Source: Candidatus Poribacteria bacterium (GTDB taxonomy: Bacteria > Poribacteria > WGA-4E > WGA-3G). From it: a stretch of DNA of 64,000 nucleotides. The notes below the pieces were generated by a model, which worked only from the letters and a program-made list of their open reading frames with translations, did no database searches and had not been told where the DNA came from. The DNA lies in NCBI GenBank assembly GCA_007571305.1, contig RKRR01000123.1:1-64000 (forward strand), read 5' to 3'. The translations under genes were made by a program, and so were the position numbers. This document shows, piece by piece, positions 1 through 7,394 of this stretch. Numbering within the stretch: the stretch's first letter is position 1; the number at the start of each line of letters is the position of its first letter.

Positions 1-115
1 TAAAGAGTTGTGTTGTTTCTTAGGGAAGGATACCCGTTTTCATCTGCAATTTCAACAAATATATCTCTTAATACCTGATGACAAAATATTTACACACCCA
101 GAGTCATGCATTTGC

Positions 116-144
116 TTGACTTTTTGCTTCATATTTGCTATACT
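116..144 (+). promoter_or_regulatory. sigma70-type promoter for the first small membrane protein
   Basis: TTGACT at 116-121 and TATACT at 139-144 are separated by 17 bases, close to the sigma70 consensus. The predicted transcription start near 150 places the palindrome at 191-216 in the 5' untranslated region of the gene at 237. Seen in sequence; promoter activity is inferred. Confidence 0.7.
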
Positions 145-190
145 TAAAATATGTTAATTTTCCAGAAAAGAAAATCTATTAACCTTCAGC

Positions 191-216
191 AAAATGTTAC
201 ACTGGTGTAACATTTT
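191..216. promoter_or_regulatory. 26-bp perfect palindrome, probable operator
   Basis: AAAATGTTACAC at 191-202 and its exact reverse complement GTGTAACATTTT at 205-216 flank a 2-base TG spacer. It lies between the promoter (116-144) and the Shine-Dalgarno (about 218-223, AAGGAG) of the gene at 237. The perfect 12-bp symmetry suggests a binding site for a dimeric repressor acting as a roadblock. The cognate regulator is not identifiable here. It could instead form an RNA hairpin beside the ribosome binding site. Confidence 0.6.
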
Positions 217-236
217 TAAGGAGCATTCTCCCGAAG

Positions 237-593
237 ATGGGAACTGCCTTTAAGAAAGCCTTCATCGTTTTCATCGGACATATTGTCGTTTTGGGAGGCA
301 TTTTGGTCGGTGTCATTCAACACTTCTCTCGACACGGATCGCTTCCAGAAACGATACAAATGGTAGACTTCTCAGGGATGTTGGTAGCGGTTTTAGGGGC
401 GTGCATCCTGAGTTTAGTCAGCGTTGTGTTGATATTTTGGTTAGCGCGGGCATGGATAAATGAGCAGCCAGAGCTTGGTGAACGAATTATCCGTCTAGCA
501 CTTGCAATCAGCGTCAGTTTTATAGTCGTTTTCGGTGGATTGGCAGGTGGGTTGATTGTTTTGCGGACTTTATGGACGATAGGCTTTTTTTAA
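237..593 (+). CDS. small integral membrane protein, unknown function
   Basis: 118 residues with three hydrophobic stretches, roughly residues 9-26, 45-70 and 85-115, so a three-helix inner-membrane protein is likely. The loop after the first helix carries charged and polar residues (SRHGSLPE). No known family is recognised. The ATG at 237 follows an AAGGAG ribosome binding site at good spacing. It is a single-gene unit with its own promoter and a 26-bp palindrome in the leader, so it is probably regulated by a dedicated repressor. The infC promoter begins immediately after its stop. Function unknown. Confidence 0.7.
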   Translation: MGTAFKKAFIVFIGHIVVLGGILVGVIQHFSRHGSLPETIQMVDFSGMLVAVLGACILSLVSVVLIFWLARAWINEQPELGERIIRLALAISVSFIVVFGGLAGGLIVLRTLWTIGFF

Positions 594-594
594 C

Positions 595-623
595 TTGCAT
601 TTTTCTTCCCGATATGATATAAT
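595..623 (+). promoter_or_regulatory. sigma70-type promoter of the infC-rpmI-rplT operon
   Basis: TTGCAT at 595-600 and TATAAT at 618-623 with a 17-base spacer. The -35 box starts two bases after the stop of the preceding gene. The predicted start near 630 gives a leader of about 300 nt before infC. Confidence 0.75.
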
Positions 624-629
624 TAGTTA

Positions 630-928
630 ATTCACTCGGACAAACATTGTGGATCACGCCTGTAGCGTGCTTTGCAACGTCCGAGTTGGTAGGTATTTAG
701 TTCTCCTATAGGGAGGCTCTCTGAATCTCGACGTATCCTGCGGAATCGACAGAAAATCAGAACTGAGTGTACCTACAAATGGATATAGAACGTTTTGTAG
801 ACAAAGTTATTTTGTATATCGGAGCGTAACAAATCAATTGTTCGTTTTCGTTTTTATAGGGGCTTGTAAGTGATGCCTATGGGTTTCCTAGCGGCGCGCT
901 GCAGTGCCTTGACTTGGGGGTGTGAAAA
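630..928 (+). promoter_or_regulatory. long structured 5' leader of infC
   Basis: About 300 nt without a convincing gene. Visible helices: ACTCGGAC (634-641) with GTCCGAGT (679-686), enclosing CACGC (655-659) with GCGTG (665-669); then GTAGGTA (689-695) with TACCTAC (770-776), enclosing AGTTCT (699-704) with AGAACT (759-764) and smaller hairpins. The nested, perfectly complementary stems imply selected RNA structure. In other bacteria infC-rpmI-rplT leaders mediate L20 or IF3 feedback. That this leader does the same is inference; no known Rfam motif was recognised by eye. Confidence 0.55.
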
Positions 929-1474
929 ATACACTACAGAGGCAGACGTACTCAGAGGACGAAGGAAAGACAAAGTCGTTCCAATTATCAGATTCGAGCC
1001 AAAGAAATTTTGCTGATAGATCACGAGAATAAGCAAATGGGGGTCATGGCACCTCGCGACGCAATGAAACTTGCGGAAGAAGTTGGATTGGATTTAGTAG
1101 AAGTTTCACCGAATGCCTCTCCTCCCGTTTGTAAAATCATGGACTACGGGAAGTATCAGTATGAGAAGAATAAGCGCGCACGCGAGGCTCGAAAAAAGCA
1201 GACGAAGGTTGTTCTGAAGGGAATGCAATTCCGCCCAGATACCGCCGAACACGACTACCAGTTCAAAAAGCGACATGTTGAGGATTTCCTGAAAAATGGA
1301 TGGAAAGTCCGTGCAACTGTCCGGTTCCGGGGACGTGAGATGCTCCATACCCAACTTGGTAAAAGTTTGCTTTCGCGGCTCAAAGACGACTTAGAAGAAA
1401 TTGCTGAAGTGGAACAACCTCCACGGATGGAAACCCGTATCATGTCGATGATCCTCTCACCAAAATCTGTGTGA
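929..1474 (+). CDS. infC: translation initiation factor IF-3 (AUA start)
   Basis: IF-3 binds the 30S subunit, prevents premature subunit joining and checks start-codon pairing. The protein matches IF-3 throughout, with YQIRAKEI, EVSPNASPPVCKIMDYGKY in the N-domain, FRGREM and a C-domain ending in MILSP. No ATG or GTG exists in frame upstream of the conserved N-terminus. A TTG at 1010 would delete the conserved first segment. The frame opens at 926, and an ATA at 929 preceded by GGGGGTG (916-922) gives 181 residues, almost the same as E. coli IF-3 (180), whose gene starts with AUU. A non-canonical start is typical of infC and allows IF-3 to repress its own translation. First gene of infC-rpmI-rplT. 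Confidence 0.93.
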   Translation: MHYRGRRTQRTKERQSRSNYQIRAKEILLIDHENKQMGVMAPRDAMKLAEEVGLDLVEVSPNASPPVCKIMDYGKYQYEKNKRAREARKKQTKVVLKGMQFRPDTAEHDYQFKKRHVEDFLKNGWKVRATVRFRGREMLHTQLGKSLLSRLKDDLEEIAEVEQPPRMETRIMSMILSPKSV

Positions 1475-1598
1475 TGTTTTTGTCGTCGTGCACGTGTTTC
1501 CTCTTCTAATTTTTTGTGGAGTGCTCCCCCAGTCACGATATTTTTTTTTTTTACGTAGGCGCGGCTTTTTCGTCGCGATACTTTTCGGGGATATTTTA

Positions 1599-1793
1599 AT
1601 GCCAAAAATTAAAACACATAAGGGTGCGGCAAAGCGTTTTAAGTTCACATCGAAAGGTAGAATTCGCCGTAATCGGGCGTACGCCGGACACTTGTTCATC
1701 TCTAAGTCTTCGAAGCGAAAACGGAGATTGCGGCAGGCAACCCTCGTTGATTCGAGCAATGAGAAACGTTTAAAACGCCTCATTCATCGATAA
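1599..1793 (+). CDS. rpmI: 50S ribosomal protein L35
   Basis: 64 residues, the usual L35 length, starting MPKIKTHKGAAKRF, the family hallmark, and strongly basic throughout (SSKRKRRLRQ near the middle, KRLKRLI at the end). The frame is open further upstream, but the L35 signature fixes the start at the ATG at 1599, behind a CGGGGAT ribosome binding site. It lies between infC and rplT, the conserved gene order, and is probably co-transcribed from the promoter at 595-623. L35 is a late-assembling protein of the large subunit. Confidence 0.97.
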   Translation: MPKIKTHKGAAKRFKFTSKGRIRRNRAYAGHLFISKSSKRKRRLRQATLVDSSNEKRLKRLIHR

Positions 1794-1898
1794 GAACGTA
1801 AGAGTAAATCCTCAGTACATAGGATGATAACAACATATTCCGGGTGAAATAGTGGACGCGGTCGCGGATAGAACTGTTGATCGCAATAGGAGTTTTAA

Positions 1899-2246
1899 AT
1901 GGCACGAGTAAAAACAGGGAGTGTGCGGCGCAAACGCCGTAGCCGGATACTTAAGCATTCTAAAGGTTACCGTGGCGGGCGGAACAACCTCAAACGCACC
2001 GCTAAAGAAGCAGTGGAGAAGGGATGGAATCACGCCTACGCACATAGACGCGCACGGAAACGAGATTTTCGGAGACTTTGGATCGCAAGAATTAACGCCG
2101 CCGCGAGATTACACGGACTTACCTACAGTCGATTCATACATGGACTCAAAGCTGCTGGTATTGAACTCGATCGGAAAGTTCTCGCCGACATTGCAGTGAA
2201 TGACGAAGCAGGCTTTGGACAACTTGCCACCCTCGTAAAAGGTTAG
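1899..2246 (+). CDS. rplT: 50S ribosomal protein L20
   Basis: 115 residues, typical for L20, starting [19 protein letters not shown], with the conserved GYRGGRNN and [18 protein letters not shown] segments and a C-terminal globular part ([20 protein letters not shown]). L20 binds 23S rRNA early in 50S assembly and in several bacteria represses its own operon through the infC leader. The start follows AATAGGAG at good spacing. Third gene of the infC operon; the T-box leader of pheS follows. Confidence 0.97.
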   Translation: MARVKTGSVRRKRRSRILKHSKGYRGGRNNLKRTAKEAVEKGWNHAYAHRRARKRDFRRLWIARINAAARLHGLTYSRFIHGLKAAGIELDRKVLADIAVNDEAGFGQLATLVKG

Positions 2247-2368
2247 TTGTAGATTCGCCTCCCTTTTCCTGTAGAAGCGATCTCTGATCACGATAGGTAT
2301 TGGTAGAGGCTATACTACTCTCGCAGGAGAGTATATGGGAGCAATCAAGAAGGATACTTAATAGTAAC

Positions 2369-2680
2369 AAGGCGATGAAGGGACACACGTAAGCAGTTGG
2401 GACCTCTCAATCAGAAAGGCAGCGTCATCGGCTGGAAGCGCGGCTTTGAGAGCAGCTGCCGAATTTCATCCTGGAGCCAGAAACCCTACCTGGGGTTCCC
2501 ACTCGTTACTGAGAAGGGATACTGGGTCGGGCAAAAAAAAAATGAAGCGGGCAGATTTTAGGAGCGACCTCTCGGTTGCAGTAATCTGCCAAGCGGGGTG
2601 GTACCGCGGAAGTTGATGCCTGTCGCTTTCGTCCCCAGAAGGAGATAACCTTTATGGAGGCGGAGTGATAGGCGTTTTTT
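2369..2680 (+). promoter_or_regulatory. T-box riboswitch (tRNA-Phe specifier) upstream of pheS
   Basis: The T-box hallmark AAGCGGGGTGGTACCGCG is at 2591-2608; GGGG-UGGUACC-GCG can pair with CGUCCCC (2630-2636) to form the antiterminator with the bulge that binds the tRNA acceptor end. Stem I elements are visible: GGCGATGAAGGGA at the base (2371-2383) and a specifier segment GAATTTCATCC with UUC (Phe) at 2465-2467 followed by the usual purine. The competing terminator pairs GCCTGTCGCTTTC (2618-2630) with GGAGTGATAGGC (2662-2673), followed by six T (2675-2680). Uncharged tRNA-Phe should stabilise antitermination and induce pheS. No clear promoter was found; the rest of the 2247-2808 spacer holds a 2311-2335 hairpin and an AT-rich stretch before pheS. 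Confidence 0.92.
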
Positions 2681-2808
2681 GTCGGCAGACATAGCGGTAG
2701 ATGTTATCTTTCTGTAGGTTCTACCCCCGGGTCGCGATTCCTTTATATAAAAACTATATAAAAACGCTCCGACTCGGAAAAATAAACCTATAAATATACG
2801 GGACTGTC

Positions 2809-3825
2809 ATGAAAGAAGAATTACAAGCGATTCAAGCGGAGGCACTTGAGGCTTTAAAAGTCGTGAAAACCCCAGACGCGCTTGAGTCGCTCCGAATCAC
2901 ATATTTTGGACGCAAGGGAAAACTAACCGATGTCATGAAAGGTATGGGGAAACTTTCCAAACAGGAACGTCCGGTAATAGGCAAACTTGCAAATGAGGTG
3001 CGTGCCACACTTACAGAGGCTTTTGAAGCCGCGACGCAGGTACTACGTCATCAACAACAGGAACAACAACTTGAAGCAGAAGCCGTTGACATCACGCTTC
3101 CCGGACGAAAGCCTGCCTACGGGAAAGCACACCCCATAATGCAAACGTTAGAGCGAATTGAAGCTATTTTCGGTCAAATGGGGTTTGAAGTGGTGACAGG
3201 GCCCGACGTTGAGACCGAGTATTACAACTTTGATGCCCTGAATACGCCTGCTGATCATCCGGCTCGCGACTTGCACGATACCTTTTACCTCACCGATGGA
3301 CACCTTTTACGAACCCATACTTCGCCCGTTCAGATCCGCGCCATGGAGGCCCAAAAACCACCGATCCGAATTATTGTGCCGGGGAAGTGCTATCGGGTGG
3401 ACTATGATGTCTCACACACGCCGATGTTCCATCAGGTAGAGGGCTTGTTGGTTGACACGCACGCCACTTTCAGCGAACTCAAGGGCGTTTTGACCTCCTT
3501 TGCCCGACAAATGTTCGGTGACCAGACACAGATGCGTTTCCGTCCTCACTTCTTCCCTTTTACGGAACCCAGTGCGGAGATGGATATCTCCTGTGCCGTT
3601 TGTCGAGGAAAAGGGTGTCGGAGTTGTGGCGGCACAGGCTGGGTCGAGATCATGGGAGCTGGTGCTGTGGATCCAGCGGTATTTGAAGCCGTGAACTACG
3701 ACCCAGATGAAGTTACGGGTTTCGCTTTCGGTATGGGAGTGGAAAGGATTGCGAATCTCCAGTTCCGCATCCCGGACATCCGCACCCTCTACGAGAACGA
3801 TCTCCGTTTCCTACGCCAATTCTAA
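2809..3825 (+). CDS. pheS: phenylalanine--tRNA ligase alpha subunit
   Basis: Charges tRNA-Phe as part of the alpha2-beta2 synthetase in the cytoplasm. The 338 residues match PheS: an N-terminal coiled-coil tRNA-binding arm (about residues 1-90), class II motif 2 around residue 194 (CYRVDYDVSHTPMFHQVEGL), the CAVCRGKGCRSCGGTGW insertion, and motif 3 GFAFGMGVERIA near residue 304. It lies behind a T-box leader, so expression should follow tRNA-Phe charging. pheT, which usually follows directly, is absent here and must be elsewhere; the next gene is unrelated. Confidence 0.97.
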   Translation: MKEELQAIQAEALEALKVVKTPDALESLRITYFGRKGKLTDVMKGMGKLSKQERPVIGKLANEVRATLTEAFEAATQVLRHQQQEQQLEAEAVDITLPGRKPAYGKAHPIMQTLERIEAIFGQMGFEVVTGPDVETEYYNFDALNTPADHPARDLHDTFYLTDGHLLRTHTSPVQIRAMEAQKPPIRIIVPGKCYRVDYDVSHTPMFHQVEGLLVDTHATFSELKGVLTSFARQMFGDQTQMRFRPHFFPFTEPSAEMDISCAVCRGKGCRSCGGTGWVEIMGAGAVDPAVFEAVNYDPDEVTGFAFGMGVERIANLQFRIPDIRTLYENDLRFLRQF

Positions 3826-4013
3826 AAATAGTAGGCACTCTTGTCGGTAATTGCCCTCTCCGCTGAACTTAGTAGGTGCGATTCCCTAACCGCATCGGCT
3901 CTTAGACATAAACCGTGCATGCTCCGAATCTTCTGTTGAGTCCTGTGGGATTTTTGTTCTGGTATTTCTTTGGCATGTCCACAAGATTGTTATGATAGAA
4001 AAGAAGAAAATAG

Positions 4014-4895
4014 ATGAAACGCGCCTGTTTTACAATTCTCGTACTCATCCTTACTCACCACAACAATTTCGCTGTTTCCGAAGTTAGCAGTGCCGCCCAG
4101 CAGGTTCTCGCTACTATAGAATGGGTCTCGATTCCCGAAGGCACCTTTCTTATGGGCTCAACTCCGGAAGAAGTGAAAGCCGCCTACGAGGACGCGAAAT
4201 TGCGAAGTTCTATGCTGGAACAGCACACCTTTGATGCTGAACTGCCACGACACCCAGTCTACTTAAGCACTTATGAATTATCGCGGTATGAAATCACCAA
4301 CGCGCAATATCGAGTCTTCATTGAGGCAACAAACCGTCCTGCACCCCGGGGACACGACGGCGAGGAGACCTGGACAGATGAGACCCTCAGTGGCGACACG
4401 CAACCCGTTGTCGGTGTGACATGGTTTGATGCGCAGGCGTTTGCAGAGTGGATCGGTGGGAGTCTACCGACCGAAGCACAGTGGGAACGCGCAGCACGGG
4501 GGGCAGAGGGCTGGATATATCCATGGGGTAACGTCCCACCCAAAGCGCGCCAACACGCCAACTTCGCACGCCGCTACAATCGTCCGATGCCGGTAGGTCA
4601 CTTCCCGAAAGGTGAATCCGCAAACGGTGTCGCAGACCTTGCCGGGAATGTATGGGAATGGTGTCTCGATGAATACAGTCCGACTTTCTATCAACAACAC
4701 AACGATGCCGTCTCCCAAAATCCACTCAATCTTCGCTTCAGAGATGTCTTGCGCGCAAGAGTTATTCGGGGAGGCGCGTGGGACGTGGGGCGAGCGTTTC
4801 TCCGTTCAGGTCTACGGTTTAAATTTTATCCGTTGGATTCAACACATACAATTGGATTTCGGGTCGTTCGTCCGCGTCCAAAAATAAAAGAATAG
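4014..4895 (+). CDS. SUMF1/formylglycine-generating-enzyme-like secreted protein
   Basis: 293 residues with an N-terminal hydrophobic signal segment (about 1-24), so probably exported. The SUMF1 fold signature is clear: IPEGTFLMGS near residue 40, YEITNAQYRVFI, PVVGVTWFDAQAFAEW, LPTEAQWERAARG, YPWGN, DLAGNVWEWC, RVIRGGAWD and IGFRVVR at the end. In true formylglycine-generating enzymes two cysteines follow the RGG[AS]W motif; here that stretch (DVGRAFLRSGLRF) has none, so sulfatase activation is unlikely. It may be a structural, EgtB-like or PvdO-like relative. The next gene starts 13 bases downstream, suggesting co-transcription with the FG-GAP protein. Confidence 0.85.
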   Translation: MKRACFTILVLILTHHNNFAVSEVSSAAQQVLATIEWVSIPEGTFLMGSTPEEVKAAYEDAKLRSSMLEQHTFDAELPRHPVYLSTYELSRYEITNAQYRVFIEATNRPAPRGHDGEETWTDETLSGDTQPVVGVTWFDAQAFAEWIGGSLPTEAQWERAARGAEGWIYPWGNVPPKARQHANFARRYNRPMPVGHFPKGESANGVADLAGNVWEWCLDEYSPTFYQQHNDAVSQNPLNLRFRDVLRARVIRGGAWDVGRAFLRSGLRFKFYPLDSTHTIGFRVVRPRPKIKE

Positions 4896-4908
4896 CCTCT
4901 CCATAGCT

Positions 4909-6585
4909 ATGTTCCAACGCAAACACGTTCTGTTTCGCCTTCTGTCCTTCCTACTACAGTCTTTTCTCCTTCTCATGCTTCCGCCGTTCGGGAGTACTGC
5001 CGCTTACTTTCGAGACGTGACCGACGTGATGCAACTCGACTTTAGGCACATCAACGGGTTTTCCGCGGAACGCCGACTCGTTGAAACCATGGGTAGCGGT
5101 GGTGCTCTCTTTGACTTCGACAACGATGGCGACTTGGATCTCTATCTCGTTCAGGGCAATTCGCTCTCGCCATCAGCAGAGTCATCTCCCCCAAACCGCC
5201 TCTATAGAAACGAAAACGATGCTGGTGTTTTCGTTGACATCACAGCATCGGCAAACGTTGGCGATACCGGCTATGGTCTCGGTGCTGTCGCCGCGGATTA
5301 TGATTCTGATGGGTATCGCGATCTGTACGTGACAAACTTGGGCAAAAACGTCCTCTATCGAAACAACGGAGATGGCACCTTTACCGATGTAACCGAAGAC
5401 GCACAGGTAGGTTGTCCGCTGTTGAGTGCAAGTGCCGCATTCGCCGACATTGACCAGGATGGCGACTTGGATCTCTACGTGTGCAACTACGTCGAATACG
5501 CCTTGGAGACCGATATTCCGTGTTATTACAAAAATTCCCTGCGTATCTACTGCGGTCCGAATGAATATCATGGCATTGCTGATGTGCTTTACCGAAACAA
5601 CGGAGACGGCACGTTCACAGATGTCACGAAAGCCGCAGGTGTCTATGAACCGACAACGCGCGGCCTCGGTGTTGTCTTCACGGATGTCAACAATGACAGT
5701 TGGGTGGATATCTACGTCGCAAACGATATGTCTCCCAATACACTTTTCATCAATCGAGGTGACGGCACTTTTCAAGAGGAGGGTGTGCTTCGCGGCGTTG
5801 CCTACAACGGCGACGGCATAGCAAACGGCTCAATGGGCATAGATGCTGGTGACTATGACAACGATGGCGATATCGATCTCTGGGTATCCAACTTTTCGTT
5901 AGAGGCAAACTGCCTCATGCAAAATGATGGTGATGGCTATTTCGAGGATGTGACGTTTGACGCAGAGCTTGCCGACCCTTCTTTCTACGCGCTCGGTTTC
6001 GGCACCCGTTTCATCGACTATGATAACGACGGTTGGTTAGATCTGCTCGTCGGGAATGGGCATATTTGGGACAATGTGAAGCAGATTGACGCGAAAATGA
6101 GTTATGCACAACCTGTGCAACTGTTTCGCAATCAGGGTAGTACCCTACGAAACCACACGAACTTTACCGAGATTACCGCTGAAGCGGGATTGGATAAAAC
6201 ACCTTACGTCGTCCGTGGGATGCTTTTTGGAGATATAGATACCGATGGCGACGTGGACGTTGTGCTTTGTCAATCGAACCGTCCGGCGATCATTCTCAGC
6301 AATGAAGTCGGTAGTGAGAACGCGTGGCTGACAGTGAAATTAGTGGGGACAGACGGGAATACGGATGCGATCGGCGCGCAGGTTCAGTTGGAAGCAAACG
6401 GAACAACGCTCTTAAGGGAGGTTATCTGCGGCGCAAGTTACCTGTCGGGCAACGATCTGCGTCTCACCTTCGGATTGGGAAATGCCTCACAGATCAATAA
6501 TTTTCAGGTCCGATGGCACAACGGAGACGTTCAGCAACTCAGTAAAGTACCACTCCGTCAAATTGTCACATTCTCGCAGGATTGA
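4909..6585 (+). CDS. secreted FG-GAP/VCBS repeat protein with ASPIC/UnbV domain (CRTAC1-like)
   Basis: 558 residues with an N-terminal signal peptide (hydrophobic residues about 8-30). Seven DxDxDGxxD-type calcium-binding repeats are visible, such as DFDNDGDLDLYLVQGN, DYDSDGYRDLYV, DIDQDGDLDLYV, DVNNDSWVDIYV, DYDNDGDIDLWV, DYDNDGWLDLLV and DIDTDGDVDVVL, consistent with a seven-bladed integrin-like propeller. The last 100 residues (AWLTVKLVGTDGNTDAIGA to the end) match the ASPIC/UnbV domain. Probably extracytoplasmic and perhaps involved in adhesion or surface interaction; the substrate is unknown. It follows the SUMF1-like gene by 13 bases. Confidence 0.88.
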   Translation: MFQRKHVLFRLLSFLLQSFLLLMLPPFGSTAAYFRDVTDVMQLDFRHINGFSAERRLVETMGSGGALFDFDNDGDLDLYLVQGNSLSPSAESSPPNRLYRNENDAGVFVDITASANVGDTGYGLGAVAADYDSDGYRDLYVTNLGKNVLYRNNGDGTFTDVTEDAQVGCPLLSASAAFADIDQDGDLDLYVCNYVEYALETDIPCYYKNSLRIYCGPNEYHGIADVLYRNNGDGTFTDVTKAAGVYEPTTRGLGVVFTDVNNDSWVDIYVANDMSPNTLFINRGDGTFQEEGVLRGVAYNGDGIANGSMGIDAGDYDNDGDIDLWVSNFSLEANCLMQNDGDGYFEDVTFDAELADPSFYALGFGTRFIDYDNDGWLDLLVGNGHIWDNVKQIDAKMSYAQPVQLFRNQGSTLRNHTNFTEITAEAGLDKTPYVVRGMLFGDIDTDGDVDVVLCQSNRPAIILSNEVGSENAWLTVKLVGTDGNTDAIGAQVQLEANGTTLLREVICGASYLSGNDLRLTFGLGNASQINNFQVRWHNGDVQQLSKVPLRQIVTFSQD

Positions 6586-6627
6586 CACTTTTCGCTGTTG
6601 ATACTACAATGGATGATGAGGTAGAAT

Positions 6628-6752
6628 TATAGTAAAATCCGGAAATAAGTTCACACTTGTAGCATAGCCTGTTAGGCTGTGCCAGTCAGAACACATAACT
6701 TTATAGTTCGCACGACGATATGTGTGTATAAGTAATTACGGAATCTACTATA
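6628..6752 (+). repeat. 125-bp MITE-like element, TTATAG family, copy A
   Basis: Left end TTATAGTAAAATCCGGAAAT, right end ATTACGGAATCTACTATAA: imperfect terminal inverted repeats. The interior carries TGTAGCATAGCCTGTTAGG plus CTGTGC. The same element occurs reversed at 24677-24801 (also 125 bp) and in part at 27869-27983. With the repeat at 6784 it fills the 6586-6890 spacer. Confidence 0.8.
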
Positions 6753-6783
6753 AGAGATCGCTATTTTTTTAAGATCCAAGGTG

Positions 6784-6890
6784 TGTAGCCCGTAGCAGAG
6801 TGATAGATGCTTGGGTGTTTCTTGAAGTATACGGAAAGGAACCTAAAACTCTTACCCCATCTGACTGAACCGTAAGGTAAAAGTAAAAAT
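6784..6890 (+). repeat. start-site repeat (GTAGCCCGTA...AAGGTAAAAGTAAAAA), copy 1
   Basis: Left end TGTAGCCCGTAGCAGAGTGA and right end ACCGTAAGGTAAAAGTAAAA abut the ATG at 6891, so the repeat itself supplies the ribosome binding site and spacer. It shares both ends with the copies at 7311, 8882, 18662, 27828, 47577, 49232 and 53772. Confidence 0.75.
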
Positions 6891-7244
6891 ATGAAAATTG
6901 TTGAAGAAAGAGAAGCGTGGATTCACACACATTTCATCCTTGATAGTTTTTTTCTCACCGAGCAGGAACGGCGGCAGATCTCTATCAGCGTTGAACCGGA
7001 ACTGATGCATCTCGGACTCCAGTACGGGTTGACGTATGACATCTCGCCATCAAAACATCGTGCCATCATTGTCCTTGAATGCATACCCTTCGACCCGATC
7101 AAGGCGGAAATTAAAAAATTGATTAACGACGTAATTGAAGATTTCCCTGTCCGACTCCCTGAACAGCGAAACGTTGTTACCAACATTACTGTCGCGGACC
7201 AAGAAGGCCAAGAAACAGAGGCTTGGAGTGCTTCATCACGATGA
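6891..7244 (+). CDS. hypothetical protein
   Basis: 117 residues, no signal peptide or membrane segment, family not recognised. Predicted alternating strands and helices (HFILDSFFLTEQERRQI, HRAIIVLECIPFDPIKAEIKKLINDVIEDF) suggest a compact alpha/beta cytoplasmic domain; the tail (QEGQETEAWSASSR) is polar. The ATG directly follows the right end of a dispersed repeat that provides an AAGGT-type ribosome binding site. It stands alone, convergent with the enolase-family gene. Confidence 0.6.
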   Translation: MKIVEEREAWIHTHFILDSFFLTEQERRQISISVEPELMHLGLQYGLTYDISPSKHRAIIVLECIPFDPIKAEIKKLINDVIEDFPVRLPEQRNVVTNITVADQEGQETEAWSASSR

Positions 7245-7310
7245 TCTCTAGCATTGTACCGGTCAAGAATAAAGAAATCAGTATCTTCGTGGCGGAACCT
7301 GCGTAACTCG

Positions 7311-7394
7311 TGATGAAATGGAGAGCGGCTTTAAGTAAAGGAACGTGAAATCCGAGGCACACGTTGTTTGTTCGCAAGGAATCATGAAAAAAAA
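7311..7394 (+). repeat. start-site repeat, copy overlapping the 3' end of the enolase-family gene
   Basis: Left end GCGTAACTCGTGATGAAATG, right end TTCGCAAGGAATCATGAAAA. The right end overlaps the final codons of the minus-strand gene at 7382-8743: its complement encodes the last residues and the TGA stop. Confidence 0.7.

Noticed and set aside
630-928. 6S RNA, tmRNA or SRP RNA in the infC leader
   Set aside because: None of the known conserved segments of these RNAs was recognised; the helices fit a leader better.
2311-2335. Hairpin TATACT...AGTATA as terminator of rplT
   Set aside because: No T-tract follows the stem.
5182-5775. Long reverse-strand ORF opposite the FG-GAP gene
   Set aside because: It is the antisense shadow of the repetitive calcium-binding coding sequence.
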